A DNA stretch of 64,000 bases from Neisseriaceae bacterium (GTDB lineage Bacteria > Pseudomonadota > Gammaproteobacteria > Burkholderiales > Neisseriaceae). Under the pieces are notes generated by a model that worked only from the letters and a program-made list of their open reading frames with translations, was not told where the DNA came from and searched no databases. This document shows positions 7,362-16,434 of the stretch, piece by piece. The stretch lies in assembly GCA_017991555.1 (NCBI GenBank), contig JAGOQM010000015.1, positions 1 through 64,000 of the forward strand, given 5' to 3'. Made by a program: the position numbers and the translations under genes. How positions within the stretch are numbered: the first letter of the stretch is position 1; each line of letters begins with the position of its first letter.

Positions 7362-10300
7362 GTGAAGCGTTGGCAAAGAATGCGTCCCAAAGTGGCCAAG
7401 CCCAGATTGCCGCAGGCGGCAAGTGGGCTGGCTCGGTTGTTTAAATCCACGTCTGGCGTGAAAAAGCCAACCATTAAAAAACTGTGGTTGGTGTCGCTGC
7501 TCTTGTGGCTGTTGTGCCTCAGCGCCGTGGTGGCGGTGCTGTTTTGGCGTGACCCTAGCTGGTTGGTGCAGTACCGCGCGCTAGCGGTGGGGGTGAGCTT
7601 GGTCAGCCTGCTGGCGGCGATTGTGTTGCCTATGTTCTGGCGTTTGTTTGTGGTGTGGGATGGGCAAGAGCTCAGGGTGGGCGCGGACAGTCAGCGTAGT
7701 GCGTATCAGCGGCAAACCCTGACCCAAAAAAACCTCCTGGCCTTTGCCGCCCATTTGGCCGAACAGCATCCTCTCGGCGGGGGCAAGCACCAGTGCATTA
7801 TGGCGATTAGCGGCGATGCGTCTGCGTTTGCAGACGTAGGTGAACAGCTGACGCGTGTGGGCTGGGCCAAAACGGATGAAGTGTACTGGGTGTTGGTCAA
7901 TGAGTTGGCTGAAATCGATGCTTTTCCACGCTGGCGCGGTGTGCATCAGGCACCGTTTGATGGGTTGTTGTTGCTCAGCGATTTGGGGTCGCCTGAGGCC
8001 TTGGCCGCACAATCCTCATGGTTGGCCGAGTTTTATCAGCGCTTAAACTGGTCCATTCCGTATGTGTGCGTGTTGCGCAGCGAGCAGGCCTTGCTGAATC
8101 TAGACAGCCATCCCGTATTCGACTGGGCTCAAACGGGCCAGCCTGTGGGCGCTGATTTGGGTGACAAGGTTTACGACTATTGTGCCTTGGGCTTTTTAAA
8201 CAGTCGGGATCCCGCCTTTTTACGCCTGCATTTGGCCCATCATAATCATCCCGCGGATTTGGCCATGACGTTGCCGCCGGGGCAGCTGTCTTGGTGTCAG
8301 GGCGTGGCGGTGCAAGCGCAGCAGGCCAACTGGTGGCGCCATTATGTGACGGTGGCCAAGCGCTTGAGCCAGGTGCGCCCACACATGCTGCAGCGGCCGT
8401 TTAAGCTGGTGTTGTATCGGGCCTTGGGTGGGTGTTTGGTGGTTTTGGGCGCAGCGGTGTTGCTGTCGTTTGGGCTGAATTTAAAGCAGGCGCAAAACGT
8501 GTCGCATTTGATCGAGGCGAGCACGCAGGCGCAAGGCCATGATGATGCATTGACGCGTTTATTGGCCTTACAAGAGCAAGTGGCGGTGTTGGGCCGAGAA
8601 CCACAGCCGCTGTACATGCGCTTGGGCTTTAACCATCGGCAAGCCTTACATGACTATGCCATTGAGGTGTATGCCAAAGGCGTTCAGGCGACGTTGCTGG
8701 CGCCGATAGATGCCCAGATTAAAGTAGTGTTGCAGTCGTTGAGCGTCACTAATCTGGACGGTTCAGAAGCGTCTTTGGTGGCTGTGCGGGCGGGGCAAAC
8801 CAGTGACATTGCCTTAGTGGAAGGGTTTGATGCCTTAAAAGCGTACTTAATGCTGCGTCAGCCAGAGCGGGTGGAACCCATTTTCTTAAGTGATTATTTA
8901 TGGCCGTTGTCACAGCAGCTGTCGCCGGCCAACCAGGCCGAAAGCGCCCAGGTTCTGGCCTTTTACAGTCGGTATTTGCCAGAATACCCGCATTGGGCTT
9001 TGGCGATGGAACACGATTTGGTGGCGCAAAGCCGACAGCAACTGTCTCAGTTAGTGGGGGCACAGGCTCAGGACGTGGCGCTGTATGAGGAGATGATGGC
9101 TGTGGCAAAGGCGCGCTATAGCGATCTGAGCCTGTCTCAATTGGTGGGGCCTGCCAGCGCCGAATTTTGGCGCACCGATGCGGTGGTGCCCGGCGCGTTG
9201 ACGCGCGCCGCTTGGGATGGCCACATACGTCAGGCCATTGAGCAAATCAATCCAGAGCACCACATGAACGGCTCGTGGGTGTTAACCGATGGCGTGGCCA
9301 TCGGCCAAGCCGCAGAAACCGACATTCGACGGCAAATCATGCGGCTGTATCAAGCTGATTATGTGGCTGCTTGGCAAACGTTTTTAAATAGCCTGCGCTG
9401 GACGCCAGCGAAGGGGCTTAATTCACAAACCGAACGCATTAAAAAATACGCCGACCGGCAGCAGTCGGTGCTGTTCCAGCTGTTGCAACAGCTGCGCACG
9501 CAGGCTCAGGTGGGCTTTGAAGAAGACCGTGACGCAGAGGGCAAAGGCGTGCTGTTTGCCTTTAAGCCGTTGACCGATTTACTCAGTCCCATAGAAGTAG
9601 ACAAAAACATCACCACGACGGCCTTAGGAGGCTATCAGGAAAAGCTGTTGGTCTTGTATTTAGAAATGCAAAAAATTCAGGGCTCATCTAACCGCGAGGC
9701 GGCGTCGCAAAACATGTTTAATGTGTTGGTGAATCAACAAAATAGCCCGAATGCCCTTAGCGAAGTGGAGCAAGAGATTGCCTTACAGGTGGCCAGCTTG
9801 GGTGAGCTGTGGCAAGAGGCGGGTAAAACGCTGTTGGACGTGCCGTTTCTGGCTTCTAAAAACATGATTTTGGCACCGGCCATTCAAAACATCAACACGC
9901 AGTGGCAGGCGCAAGTAGTGGCGCCGTGGCAACAGCGTTTTGGGCAACAGTATCCTTTTGTGGCCACGGCCACAACCGATGTGTCACTGGCGGCTTTAGG
10001 TCAGTTTGTCGACCCTGAGCGCGGCCTGGTCGCCCAGTTTGTCCGCCAGTATTTGGGCAATACCTTGCTGTTGGTGGGTAACCAGTGGCAACCCAATCCT
10101 GAGGTCACGGATCAGCTGCAGTTTGACCCAGAATTCATCGGCCAGCTGAATCGTTTAACCCAAACCATGGCATTTTTACAGCCGAATGTGGCCAAAGCGC
10201 CTTTAGAAATCATGTTTGTGCCCACGACTGGCCTTCAGAAAATCACCCTCAGCGTGGATGGTCAAAGCAAGGCCTATTTTAATGAGCAGTCGTTTTGGCA

Positions 10301-10601
10301 AAAAATACCCTTTCAGAATGACGAGCAGGCCGAACGCGCCAGCGCTTTGCAGTGGCTGGACCACGACGGAGGGGTGGGGCGATTGGCGTTTTTAGGCGAT
10401 CTGGGCTTTTTGCGGCTATTGGACCAAGCTCGGGTGGCGGTAGAGGCCGATGGCTCGCTGCGCTTAAGTTGGGTGGTGCAGGGCCAGCAGATCAGTCTCA
10501 AAGTTAAAAACAATCAGGACCATGGCTTTATGGGCTTGCTGCGGCTGAAAAACCAAGTCCTGCCTGCCACCATTTTTGAGGAAACCGCGCATGGAAACTA
10601 A
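7362..10601 (+). CDS. tssM: T6SS membrane-complex protein TssM (IcmF-like), no visible P-loop
   Basis: 1079 residues, usual length for TssM, which with TssL and TssJ forms the envelope-spanning channel. Membrane helices lie at about 41-61 and 72-98 and a third at about 351-373. A long periplasmic part follows, with the conserved C-terminal block containing W-x-x-Q-V-V-A-P-W and Y-P-F (about 845-870), then a beta-rich domain to the end. The cytosolic loop lacks a G-x-x-x-x-G-K-T/S motif; the only Gly-Lys run is G-G-G-K-H near 139-143, so nucleotide binding is doubtful. The start is GTG 7362. Its TAA at 10599-10601 overlaps the tssA start, indicating translational coupling. Confidence 0.9.
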   Translation: MKRWQRMRPKVAKPRLPQAASGLARLFKSTSGVKKPTIKKLWLVSLLLWLLCLSAVVAVLFWRDPSWLVQYRALAVGVSLVSLLAAIVLPMFWRLFVVWDGQELRVGADSQRSAYQRQTLTQKNLLAFAAHLAEQHPLGGGKHQCIMAISGDASAFADVGEQLTRVGWAKTDEVYWVLVNELAEIDAFPRWRGVHQAPFDGLLLLSDLGSPEALAAQSSWLAEFYQRLNWSIPYVCVLRSEQALLNLDSHPVFDWAQTGQPVGADLGDKVYDYCALGFLNSRDPAFLRLHLAHHNHPADLAMTLPPGQLSWCQGVAVQAQQANWWRHYVTVAKRLSQVRPHMLQRPFKLVLYRALGGCLVVLGAAVLLSFGLNLKQAQNVSHLIEASTQAQGHDDALTRLLALQEQVAVLGREPQPLYMRLGFNHRQALHDYAIEVYAKGVQATLLAPIDAQIKVVLQSLSVTNLDGSEASLVAVRAGQTSDIALVEGFDALKAYLMLRQPERVEPIFLSDYLWPLSQQLSPANQAESAQVLAFYSRYLPEYPHWALAMEHDLVAQSRQQLSQLVGAQAQDVALYEEMMAVAKARYSDLSLSQLVGPASAEFWRTDAVVPGALTRAAWDGHIRQAIEQINPEHHMNGSWVLTDGVAIGQAAETDIRRQIMRLYQADYVAAWQTFLNSLRWTPAKGLNSQTERIKKYADRQQSVLFQLLQQLRTQAQVGFEEDRDAEGKGVLFAFKPLTDLLSPIEVDKNITTTALGGYQEKLLVLYLEMQKIQGSSNREAASQNMFNVLVNQQNSPNALSEVEQEIALQVASLGELWQEAGKTLLDVPFLASKNMILAPAIQNINTQWQAQVVAPWQQRFGQQYPFVATATTDVSLAALGQFVDPERGLVAQFVRQYLGNTLLLVGNQWQPNPEVTDQLQFDPEFIGQLNRLTQTMAFLQPNVAKAPLEIMFVPTTGLQKITLSVDGQSKAYFNEQSFWQKIPFQNDEQAERASALQWLDHDGGVGRLAFLGDLGFLRLLDQARVAVEADGSLRLSWVVQGQQISLKVKNNQDHGFMGLLRLKNQVLPATIFEETAHGN

Positions 10602-12156
10602 AACACTGTTTCAAAACCTCAAGCGCCACGGCATTTTGGATGACGTGCGGCCGTTCTGGCCCGAGGTGGCGCCGCTGTTACAGCCAGTACCAGAGGGCCA
10701 CGCTGAGTCGGTATTGAGCCACGATTCGTTTGCCGACATCAAAATGGAAATCGACAAAGTGACCGCCATTCAAACCGACAAAATCATCACGGGGTCGGCT
10801 TATCTGTGCCAAAACGTGGGTAAAGACGTGCGGGTGGCGATTTACCATACTTATGCGTTGCTGCAAAAAGAAGGCTATGAAGGGCTGATTAAGGGGCTGT
10901 TATTGCTGTATGGGATGCTGTTGCTGTATGAACACGACTATCAGCCTCGCCGTTTGCGCACCTTAGAGGCCTTACTGTCATGGCTGAGGGGGGACAAAAT
11001 GGAAAATGCGTTGTTGTTGCGCATCGAGCCCGTGGGCGAACTGAACTTAAGCCTCATTACAGGGCTATTGGCCTTAATTGAAGAAGTGGTCGAGGCGCAA
11101 TACGAGCAAAAAACCGAGGCTTTAAAAGGTTTTTTACGGCTCTTGCCCAACACCGGTGTGCCAACTCAGGTGGGGCCAGAGCCAGAACGGGTGAAGCCAG
11201 CGGCCTTGAGCCTGGCCGAAGACGTTGACATTACGTCGACGCAGGCATTGATGGACACGATTAAAAAAGTGGTGGCTTATTTGAATCAGGACCCAGCAAC
11301 CCAAATGGCGGCTTTGCGCGTGGCACGGGCCGTACGCTGGGACAGCCTGAGCCAGCTGCCGTTGCATCACGATGGCCAAACCCAAATTGTGCCGCCGCGG
11401 CAAGAGCTGGTGAGTAAGTTAGAGAGTGCGTTACGGCGTCAGGCTTGGCCAGAAGTGTTGGACATCAGCAGTGCGGCGTTTTTGGAGGCAGCCAACCATT
11501 TTTGGTTGGACTTACAGTATGGCCAATGGCTGGCGTTAACCCACCTCGGGGGCCAGTGGCAGGTTTGGGCCGACATCGGCGTGGCCGACATGGCGTACTT
11601 TAAATTACGCCTGCCGGACATTGCGCAGCTGTCATTTCAGGGGGGCATGGCGTTTGCCCATGCCGACACCCAGCATTGGCTGCATACTCAGGCCAATGTG
11701 CAAGATTACGCAGAGCTAGACAGTGTGCTGGTGAGCGATGGCGAAGAAGGGCCCAATCAGCGAGACTTTATGGCGCTTAAAGAATACGTGCTGAACATTC
11801 AGCAAGAACAGGGGTTTGCGGCGGCCTTACGTTGGATGGATGAGTTAAAGCATGAAGACAGCGGAGTTAAGGTGTTACAGCGTAAATACCTCGTCGCGCA
11901 GCTGGCAGAAGCCGACGGTAAATGGGCCATGGCCTTAAGCTTGTTGGAGGCGTTGAATCAGGCGCTAGCGGTGCCGCCTCTATTGCACTGGGACACGCAC
12001 TTTAGTTTCAATGTCAGTGCCGACCTCTGGCGGCTGCTGCAGCGGCAGCTGAACAACAAGCAGTTGGACAAACAGCAGGTACAAGCGCAAATCAGCGCCT
12101 TAGAAAAACAGCTGGTCAACCTTAATCCTGGCCGTGCCTATCAGTTAATGGCCTAG
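10591..12156 (+). CDS. tssA: T6SS baseplate/sheath-priming protein TssA (VasJ-type)
   Basis: 521 residues. TssA organises the baseplate and primes tube-sheath polymerisation. An ImpA-type N-terminal domain is recognisable (about 10-120: P-V-P-E-G...F-x-D-I-K-x-E-I-D-K followed by helices). The C-terminal part resembles the VasJ/VCA0119 group (W-x-x-L-S-Q-L-P near residue 250 and a long helical tail). A TTG at 10576 gives a slightly longer reading, but ATG 10591 has TGAGGA 8 bases upstream and makes an overlap with the tssM stop, so it is preferred. tssF follows 11 bases after the stop. Confidence 0.85.
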   Translation: METKTLFQNLKRHGILDDVRPFWPEVAPLLQPVPEGHAESVLSHDSFADIKMEIDKVTAIQTDKIITGSAYLCQNVGKDVRVAIYHTYALLQKEGYEGLIKGLLLLYGMLLLYEHDYQPRRLRTLEALLSWLRGDKMENALLLRIEPVGELNLSLITGLLALIEEVVEAQYEQKTEALKGFLRLLPNTGVPTQVGPEPERVKPAALSLAEDVDITSTQALMDTIKKVVAYLNQDPATQMAALRVARAVRWDSLSQLPLHHDGQTQIVPPRQELVSKLESALRRQAWPEVLDISSAAFLEAANHFWLDLQYGQWLALTHLGGQWQVWADIGVADMAYFKLRLPDIAQLSFQGGMAFAHADTQHWLHTQANVQDYAELDSVLVSDGEEGPNQRDFMALKEYVLNIQQEQGFAAALRWMDELKHEDSGVKVLQRKYLVAQLAEADGKWAMALSLLEALNQALAVPPLLHWDTHFSFNVSADLWRLLQRQLNNKQLDKQQVQAQISALEKQLVNLNPGRAYQLMA

Positions 12157-12167
12157 TTGGCCAGAGT

Positions 12168-13964
12168 GTGGATAAAAACGTGGAACATAAAGACACTATA
12201 TTGCGCTACTTTGAATCTGAAATGAGGTATTTAACTCAGTCAGGTAAGGATTTTGCCGAGGCGCACCCAGAATCGGCACGGGCTTTAAATTTGGACGATG
12301 GCCTAGAAAAAGACCCCATGGTCGAAAGGCTATTTGAGGGCTTTGCGTTTTTAAGCGCCCGGCTCAGGCAAAAAATAGACGATGATTTGCCCGAACTTAC
12401 CCAAAGTGTGTTGGGCCTGTTGTGGCCCCATTATTTAAAGCCGCTGCCTTCGTTAATGGTGGTGCGGCTGGGCTTAAACCAAAATGTTGTCTCTAACGTA
12501 CAGTCAATCCCCGCCGGTGTGGTATTGAAAACCCATGCCGCCACGCCCACCACCATGGCGTGCGAATTTCGCACCACGCTGCCGGTGGTGGTGTATCCGT
12601 TGGCAGTGGTGGCGGCGGGTTTAAAACACAATGAGCAAGGGCAGTCGGTGATTCAACTGAGCCTGAGCTTGATTCATGCCGATAATGGCCAAGCCCTACA
12701 GCTGCCAGAGTCGTTGCCGCTGACCTTTTTTTTAGACGCAGAACCGTCGGTGAAGTATGCCTTACACTGGGCCTTAACCAATCATGTGCAGAGCATCTCT
12801 CTGTCGCAACAAGGGCAGCCGCTGCCGGCATCAGACTTGGCCTTTGCCCCAACCCACTGGGCCGATGAAAGCCTGTCTTGGGCCAGCTTTACTGATGGGA
12901 TGGCACATAAAGATTACGCCATGTTGATGGAATATTTTGCCTTTAAGGAAAAGTTTTTATTTGTGTCTTTAAGCGGGTTAAAGGCGGCGCACTTTCAAGC
13001 CCAAAATCAAACCTTGACTGTGGACTGCGTGCTCAGCAAAAACTTTCCGGCAGCGGGCCAGTTTGACGAACAGGCTTTTAAGCTATTTTGTGTGCCGGCG
13101 ATTAACCTTTTTACCCTAGAGGCAGAACCCATCCTCAAGAATCAGCTGAGTGTGGATTACAAATTAACCCCCATGCATCATTTCCAAGAGCAAATTGAGG
13201 TGTATGGCGTGTCGTCGGTGGAATCGTTTAGCGATGCCGCGACCCAGCGTAAGGTGTATCAGCCTTTAAGTCAGTTTCGCCATCATGCGGACCGCTGGCG
13301 CGGCACCCAAAGCCAAAAAACGCAGCCTTTTTATTATGCTCACACGCAGGCAAACGTGGCCGGTGGCCAAGATATGTATGTGACCCTCAGCGATGAGCAG
13401 GCGCCGTTAACGGCCAAAGAAGTATTGTCGATACGGCTATTGGGCACCAATGGTCAACTGCCTAAGGCTGCCATTCATCACGACCGCCGTTTGAGCTTGC
13501 AAACGCCGCTGGTGGGCATTGGCAGTGTGGAAGCGGTGACGATGCCGACGCCCATCTTATACCCGCCCAAGGTAGATCGGGCCCAGTGGCAGCTGCTGTT
13601 TGAAATGAGCCATAACTATTTGTCGGTGTTGGATAAAGAAGTGTTGAAAAATAGCCTTAGGCTGGCCAACTGGTCTGACGCCGTGAGCAATGAGCGCAAT
13701 ATTGACGCCATCATGGCGTTGGCGCATGAGGTGAAGAACGTCATGCGCCAAGGGTTGATGGTTCGTTGTCTGGTCGTGACGGTGACGCTGGACGTAAAGG
13801 GCTATGTCAATGAGGGTGAGGCGGTGCTGTTTGGCCATTTACTGCATCATTTTTTTAGCCGTCATGCCGAGTTAAATTTAATGACCCAGCTGGTGCTGCA
13901 CATTCATCCTTCTGGTCGCGTTTATGAATGGCCGATACAGGCCCAAGACAGGATGGCATTTTGA
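12168..13964 (+). CDS. tssF: T6SS baseplate protein TssF (VasA/ImpG)
   Basis: 598 residues, the normal TssF length. TssF pairs with TssG, TssK and TssE to form the baseplate wedge around VgrG. The family N-terminus is clear: Y-F-E-S-E-M-R-Y-L...F-A-E-A-H-P-E-S-A-R...D-P-M-V-E-R-L-F-E-G-F-A-F-L-S-A-R-L, broken by short gaps, over about residues 14-65. The start is a GTG at 12168 with a weak ribosome site; a second GTG at 12180 would remove only four residues. The stop TGA at 13962-13964 overlaps the tssG start by four bases. Confidence 0.93.
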   Translation: MDKNVEHKDTILRYFESEMRYLTQSGKDFAEAHPESARALNLDDGLEKDPMVERLFEGFAFLSARLRQKIDDDLPELTQSVLGLLWPHYLKPLPSLMVVRLGLNQNVVSNVQSIPAGVVLKTHAATPTTMACEFRTTLPVVVYPLAVVAAGLKHNEQGQSVIQLSLSLIHADNGQALQLPESLPLTFFLDAEPSVKYALHWALTNHVQSISLSQQGQPLPASDLAFAPTHWADESLSWASFTDGMAHKDYAMLMEYFAFKEKFLFVSLSGLKAAHFQAQNQTLTVDCVLSKNFPAAGQFDEQAFKLFCVPAINLFTLEAEPILKNQLSVDYKLTPMHHFQEQIEVYGVSSVESFSDAATQRKVYQPLSQFRHHADRWRGTQSQKTQPFYYAHTQANVAGGQDMYVTLSDEQAPLTAKEVLSIRLLGTNGQLPKAAIHHDRRLSLQTPLVGIGSVEAVTMPTPILYPPKVDRAQWQLLFEMSHNYLSVLDKEVLKNSLRLANWSDAVSNERNIDAIMALAHEVKNVMRQGLMVRCLVVTVTLDVKGYVNEGEAVLFGHLLHHFFSRHAELNLMTQLVLHIHPSGRVYEWPIQAQDRMAF

Positions 13965-14929
13965 ACCGTATCGACGATTTAATTCAGCGCCCAGAAGGCC
14001 ATCAGTTCCATCAGTTTTGTCGCCTATTGGCGGCGGCACTGCCGGCCGGTCAGCGCCTCGGTGAGGGCGAGTCGATTGCGGCAGATGGGGTGCAGTTCTG
14101 CAGCTGGCCGTTGTTGGGCTTTCCCAGCAGCGAGCTGAAGCGCAGCACGCGCGAGTATCACTATCATTACATCCACCCAGTGGTGTTCACCACGTTTATG
14201 GGATTTGTGGGCACCGATGGGGTCATGCCGAATTGGCTGATAGCGACTGCGGCGCAAAAAAACGCTGGGACCGAGCACTTGAATGCCTTTTTTGATGTGT
14301 TTCATCACCGCATCGTGACCCAGTACTACCGTATTTGGCAAAAGTATCGCTTGGCGGCCCAGTATGAGGTCAGCGCCGAAGATGCTTTGTCTCAGGCTTT
14401 GTTGGCTTTGTTGGGGCGGCAGGCGCCAGATCGTGAGGCATTGGCGCCCAATAATTGGCTGGGCATCATGACGGTGCTGAACCAGTCCAATAAAAACGCC
14501 GCGGGCATTCAAAACATTGTTCGATACGTCCTAGATGAGGTGGTGGCGGTGAAGGTAGAGGAGTGTTACCCCATGCAAATGCCGCTTCAACCTCAGTCTT
14601 TAAAAGCCGGCCTGAAGTTTGGGCAGAGCGTGCTGGGCCGATTTTTTTATGATGGCAATACCCACATCATGATCACTGTGACCGCGGGTGAAGGGTTTGC
14701 GTTACAACACCTGTATCAGGGGCAGCCGTTGCGGCAGCTGCTGGCGCGATTGGTGGGGGCTTACGTGGGCCACAAATGGGTGGCGTTGTTGACGATTAAA
14801 ATGCTGCATGGGCAGTTGCCGGTGGCGAGTTTGGCCACGGGTAAGGCGGGCTTAGGGATGGGCTTACGCCTGCCAGGCGAGGTGGCGACAGAATTTGTGC
14901 AGATTAATTTGGGTGTCTTAAATGATTAA
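13961..14929 (+). CDS. tssG: T6SS baseplate protein TssG (VasB/ImpH)
   Basis: 322 residues from TTG 13961. The family signature is seen in the N-terminal F-x-x-F-C-R-L-L-A region (about residues 16-24), then P-L-L-G-F-P-S-S-E-L and an M-G-F-V-G-x-D-G-V-M-P block (about 80-92), and in the R-I-V-T-Q-Y-Y-R-I-W-Q-K-Y-R segment. A longer ATG reading begins at 13928, but it runs deep inside tssF and has no ribosome site. TTG 13961 follows AGGA with 7 bases of spacing and makes a T-TGA overlap with the tssF stop. The gene overlaps tssJ by 8 bases. Confidence 0.88.
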   Translation: MNRIDDLIQRPEGHQFHQFCRLLAAALPAGQRLGEGESIAADGVQFCSWPLLGFPSSELKRSTREYHYHYIHPVVFTTFMGFVGTDGVMPNWLIATAAQKNAGTEHLNAFFDVFHHRIVTQYYRIWQKYRLAAQYEVSAEDALSQALLALLGRQAPDREALAPNNWLGIMTVLNQSNKNAAGIQNIVRYVLDEVVAVKVEECYPMQMPLQPQSLKAGLKFGQSVLGRFFYDGNTHIMITVTAGEGFALQHLYQGQPLRQLLARLVGAYVGHKWVALLTIKMLHGQLPVASLATGKAGLGMGLRLPGEVATEFVQINLGVLND

Positions 14930-15935
14930 ACTATGGGCTTGGGGTGGGGTGGCATTGGCATTGCTGTCCGGTTGTGGTGCCCTTCAAACGGGGGTGGCGG
15001 TGGGTAAAGTTGCTGCGGATGAGGTCGTGCAGGCACAGCACCGGCAATACGACATCGATTTGGTGAGCGAAGCGGCCTTGAATACCAATGCGCAGCAAGT
15101 ACCGCATGCGTTGAAGGTGGTGCTGTATCAGCTCAGCGACGCGCAGGCGTTTACCCAAGCCAGCTATTATGATTTATTGAGCAACGATCAGCAGGTATTA
15201 GGTGACAGCCTGTTGCACAGGCAAGAACAGGTGCTGTTGCCGTTTAATCAGGCGCGCTTGGCCAGTAAAATGGCCGCAGAGGCCCAGTTCTTAGGGCTGG
15301 CATTCTTTTTTAATCAGCCTGATCAAGGTGATGGTTGGAAAATGCTCATCCCACGGCAAGCCTTGCGGCTCTTACGTGCTACCCAAATTGTTGTGGGCAG
15401 CCATACTGCGGTGTCTTCGCGCGACCAAGCGCAGGCCTTATTGAAAGCACAAAAGGCGGCGCTTAAAGAGGCCGCCCGTGCCGAAGCCGCAGCGGCTGCG
15501 GCGGCGCTGGCGGCAGAAGAAGCGCAGGAGAAGGCGCAGGCAAAGGCCGCAAGCGAGGCGGCATGGGCCAATAAGCTGGCGCAAAAGGCGGCAGAGGATG
15601 CGGCAGCGGCTCAGGCCTATGCCGTCGAACAAGAGGCTAAGGCGGCGGCAAAAGCGGTTGCTAAAGCCGAAGCCGCGGCACAAAAAGCCAGCCTTGAGGC
15701 AGAGCGAGCGCAGGCGCGACAGGCCAAAGAAGCCGCGCGCGCTGAGGCTACGGCCATCAAACAGGCACGCCAGGATCAAAAACAAGCCGATCTGGCGGCG
15801 CAGCAGGCCGAGGCGGATCGAGCCTGGGCCGAACAGGCGGAAGCCGCGGCGTTGGCGGCAGTGGCCGTGCCTCAGGCAATCATGACGGTGGCGGAGCAAC
15901 CGCTACAGGCACCGATGGCGGAGGACAGGCAATGA
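14922..15935 (+). CDS. tssJ: T6SS outer-membrane lipoprotein TssJ with Ala-rich coiled-coil tail
   Basis: 337 residues, about twice the usual TssJ length. A signal peptide with lipobox L-S-G-C (Cys18) is followed by the TssJ fold: V-V-L-Y-Q-L-S-D-A-Q-A-F (about 66-77), S-Y-Y-D-L-L, then L-G-D-S-L-L and a strand pattern ending near residue 165. Residues about 167-325 form an Ala/Glu/Lys/Gln-rich, almost uninterrupted helix of the TolA type, probably a long coiled coil or rod in the periplasm. TssJ anchors the TssM periplasmic domain at the outer membrane. The tail could span to peptidoglycan or lengthen contact with TssM; this is inference. The stop overlaps the tssE start (ATGA). Confidence 0.88.
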   Translation: MIKLWAWGGVALALLSGCGALQTGVAVGKVAADEVVQAQHRQYDIDLVSEAALNTNAQQVPHALKVVLYQLSDAQAFTQASYYDLLSNDQQVLGDSLLHRQEQVLLPFNQARLASKMAAEAQFLGLAFFFNQPDQGDGWKMLIPRQALRLLRATQIVVGSHTAVSSRDQAQALLKAQKAALKEAARAEAAAAAAALAAEEAQEKAQAKAASEAAWANKLAQKAAEDAAAAQAYAVEQEAKAAAKAVAKAEAAAQKASLEAERAQARQAKEAARAEATAIKQARQDQKQADLAAQQAEADRAWAEQAEAAALAAVAVPQAIMTVAEQPLQAPMAEDRQ

Positions 15936-16360
15936 GCATTGGGCCATCTATTTTGGAAAAGCTGACACAGTCGTTCGACCATGATGTGCCGTTGGCTTTG
16001 CACAATGCTGAAGAGCAGTATGTGCTCAGCGTGATGAACAATATTGAGCACATACTGAATACGCGCCAGGGCAGCGTCAAGCACCTGCCGGATTATGGTT
16101 TGCCGGATTTGAGCATTATTTATCGTCATCTGCCTTCTAGCCTGTCGGTATTGCAAAAATACATTACCTTTACCCTGCTGAAATACGAACCGCGTCTAGA
16201 AGGCATACAGGTACAGACCATCGGCTGTCACGACAGCGACTTCATCATTGCCTATGAGTTGCTGTGCTGTTTGAAAAAAGTAGGCTACATTCGTTACGAA
16301 ACCATGTTTAGCAGCGAGGAGAGCGTTCAGGTGACGGGATGGCGGCGCCAGCCTGTGTGA
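15932..16360 (+). CDS. tssE: T6SS baseplate protein TssE (gp25-like)
   Basis: 142 residues, normal for the gp25-like wedge protein that initiates sheath assembly. The diagnostic central segment is present: V-M-N-N-I-E-H-I-L-N-T-R-Q-G-S-V (about 34-49) followed by Y-G-L-P-D-L (about 54-59); the conserved Glu and Arg of the gp25 family are visible. It overlaps tssJ by four bases (ATGA), is the last gene of the T6SS operon here, and is followed by a strong terminator. tssB, tssC and tssK, which often lie near tssE, are not downstream. Confidence 0.93.
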   Translation: MSIGPSILEKLTQSFDHDVPLALHNAEEQYVLSVMNNIEHILNTRQGSVKHLPDYGLPDLSIIYRHLPSSLSVLQKYITFTLLKYEPRLEGIQVQTIGCHDSDFIIAYELLCCLKKVGYIRYETMFSSEESVQVTGWRRQPV

Positions 16361-16385
16361 AGTGCGTGCAGGCCTGTCATGGCCC

Positions 16386-16419
16386 AAAAAAAGCCAATCT
16401 TAAAAGATTGGCTTTTTTC
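16386..16419. terminator. Bidirectional terminator between tssE and the tolC-like gene
   Basis: Perfect inverted repeat AAGCCAATCTT (16391-16401) and AAGATTGGCTT (16404-16414), preceded by an A tract and followed by T bases. It can terminate the + strand T6SS operon and the convergent minus-strand gene. Confidence 0.9.
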
Positions 16420-16434
16420 TGTATGGCCGGATGT

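Noticed and set aside
7770..7800. G-G-G-K segment of TssM as a P-loop
   Set aside because: Missing the first Gly at the right distance and the Ser/Thr after Lys.
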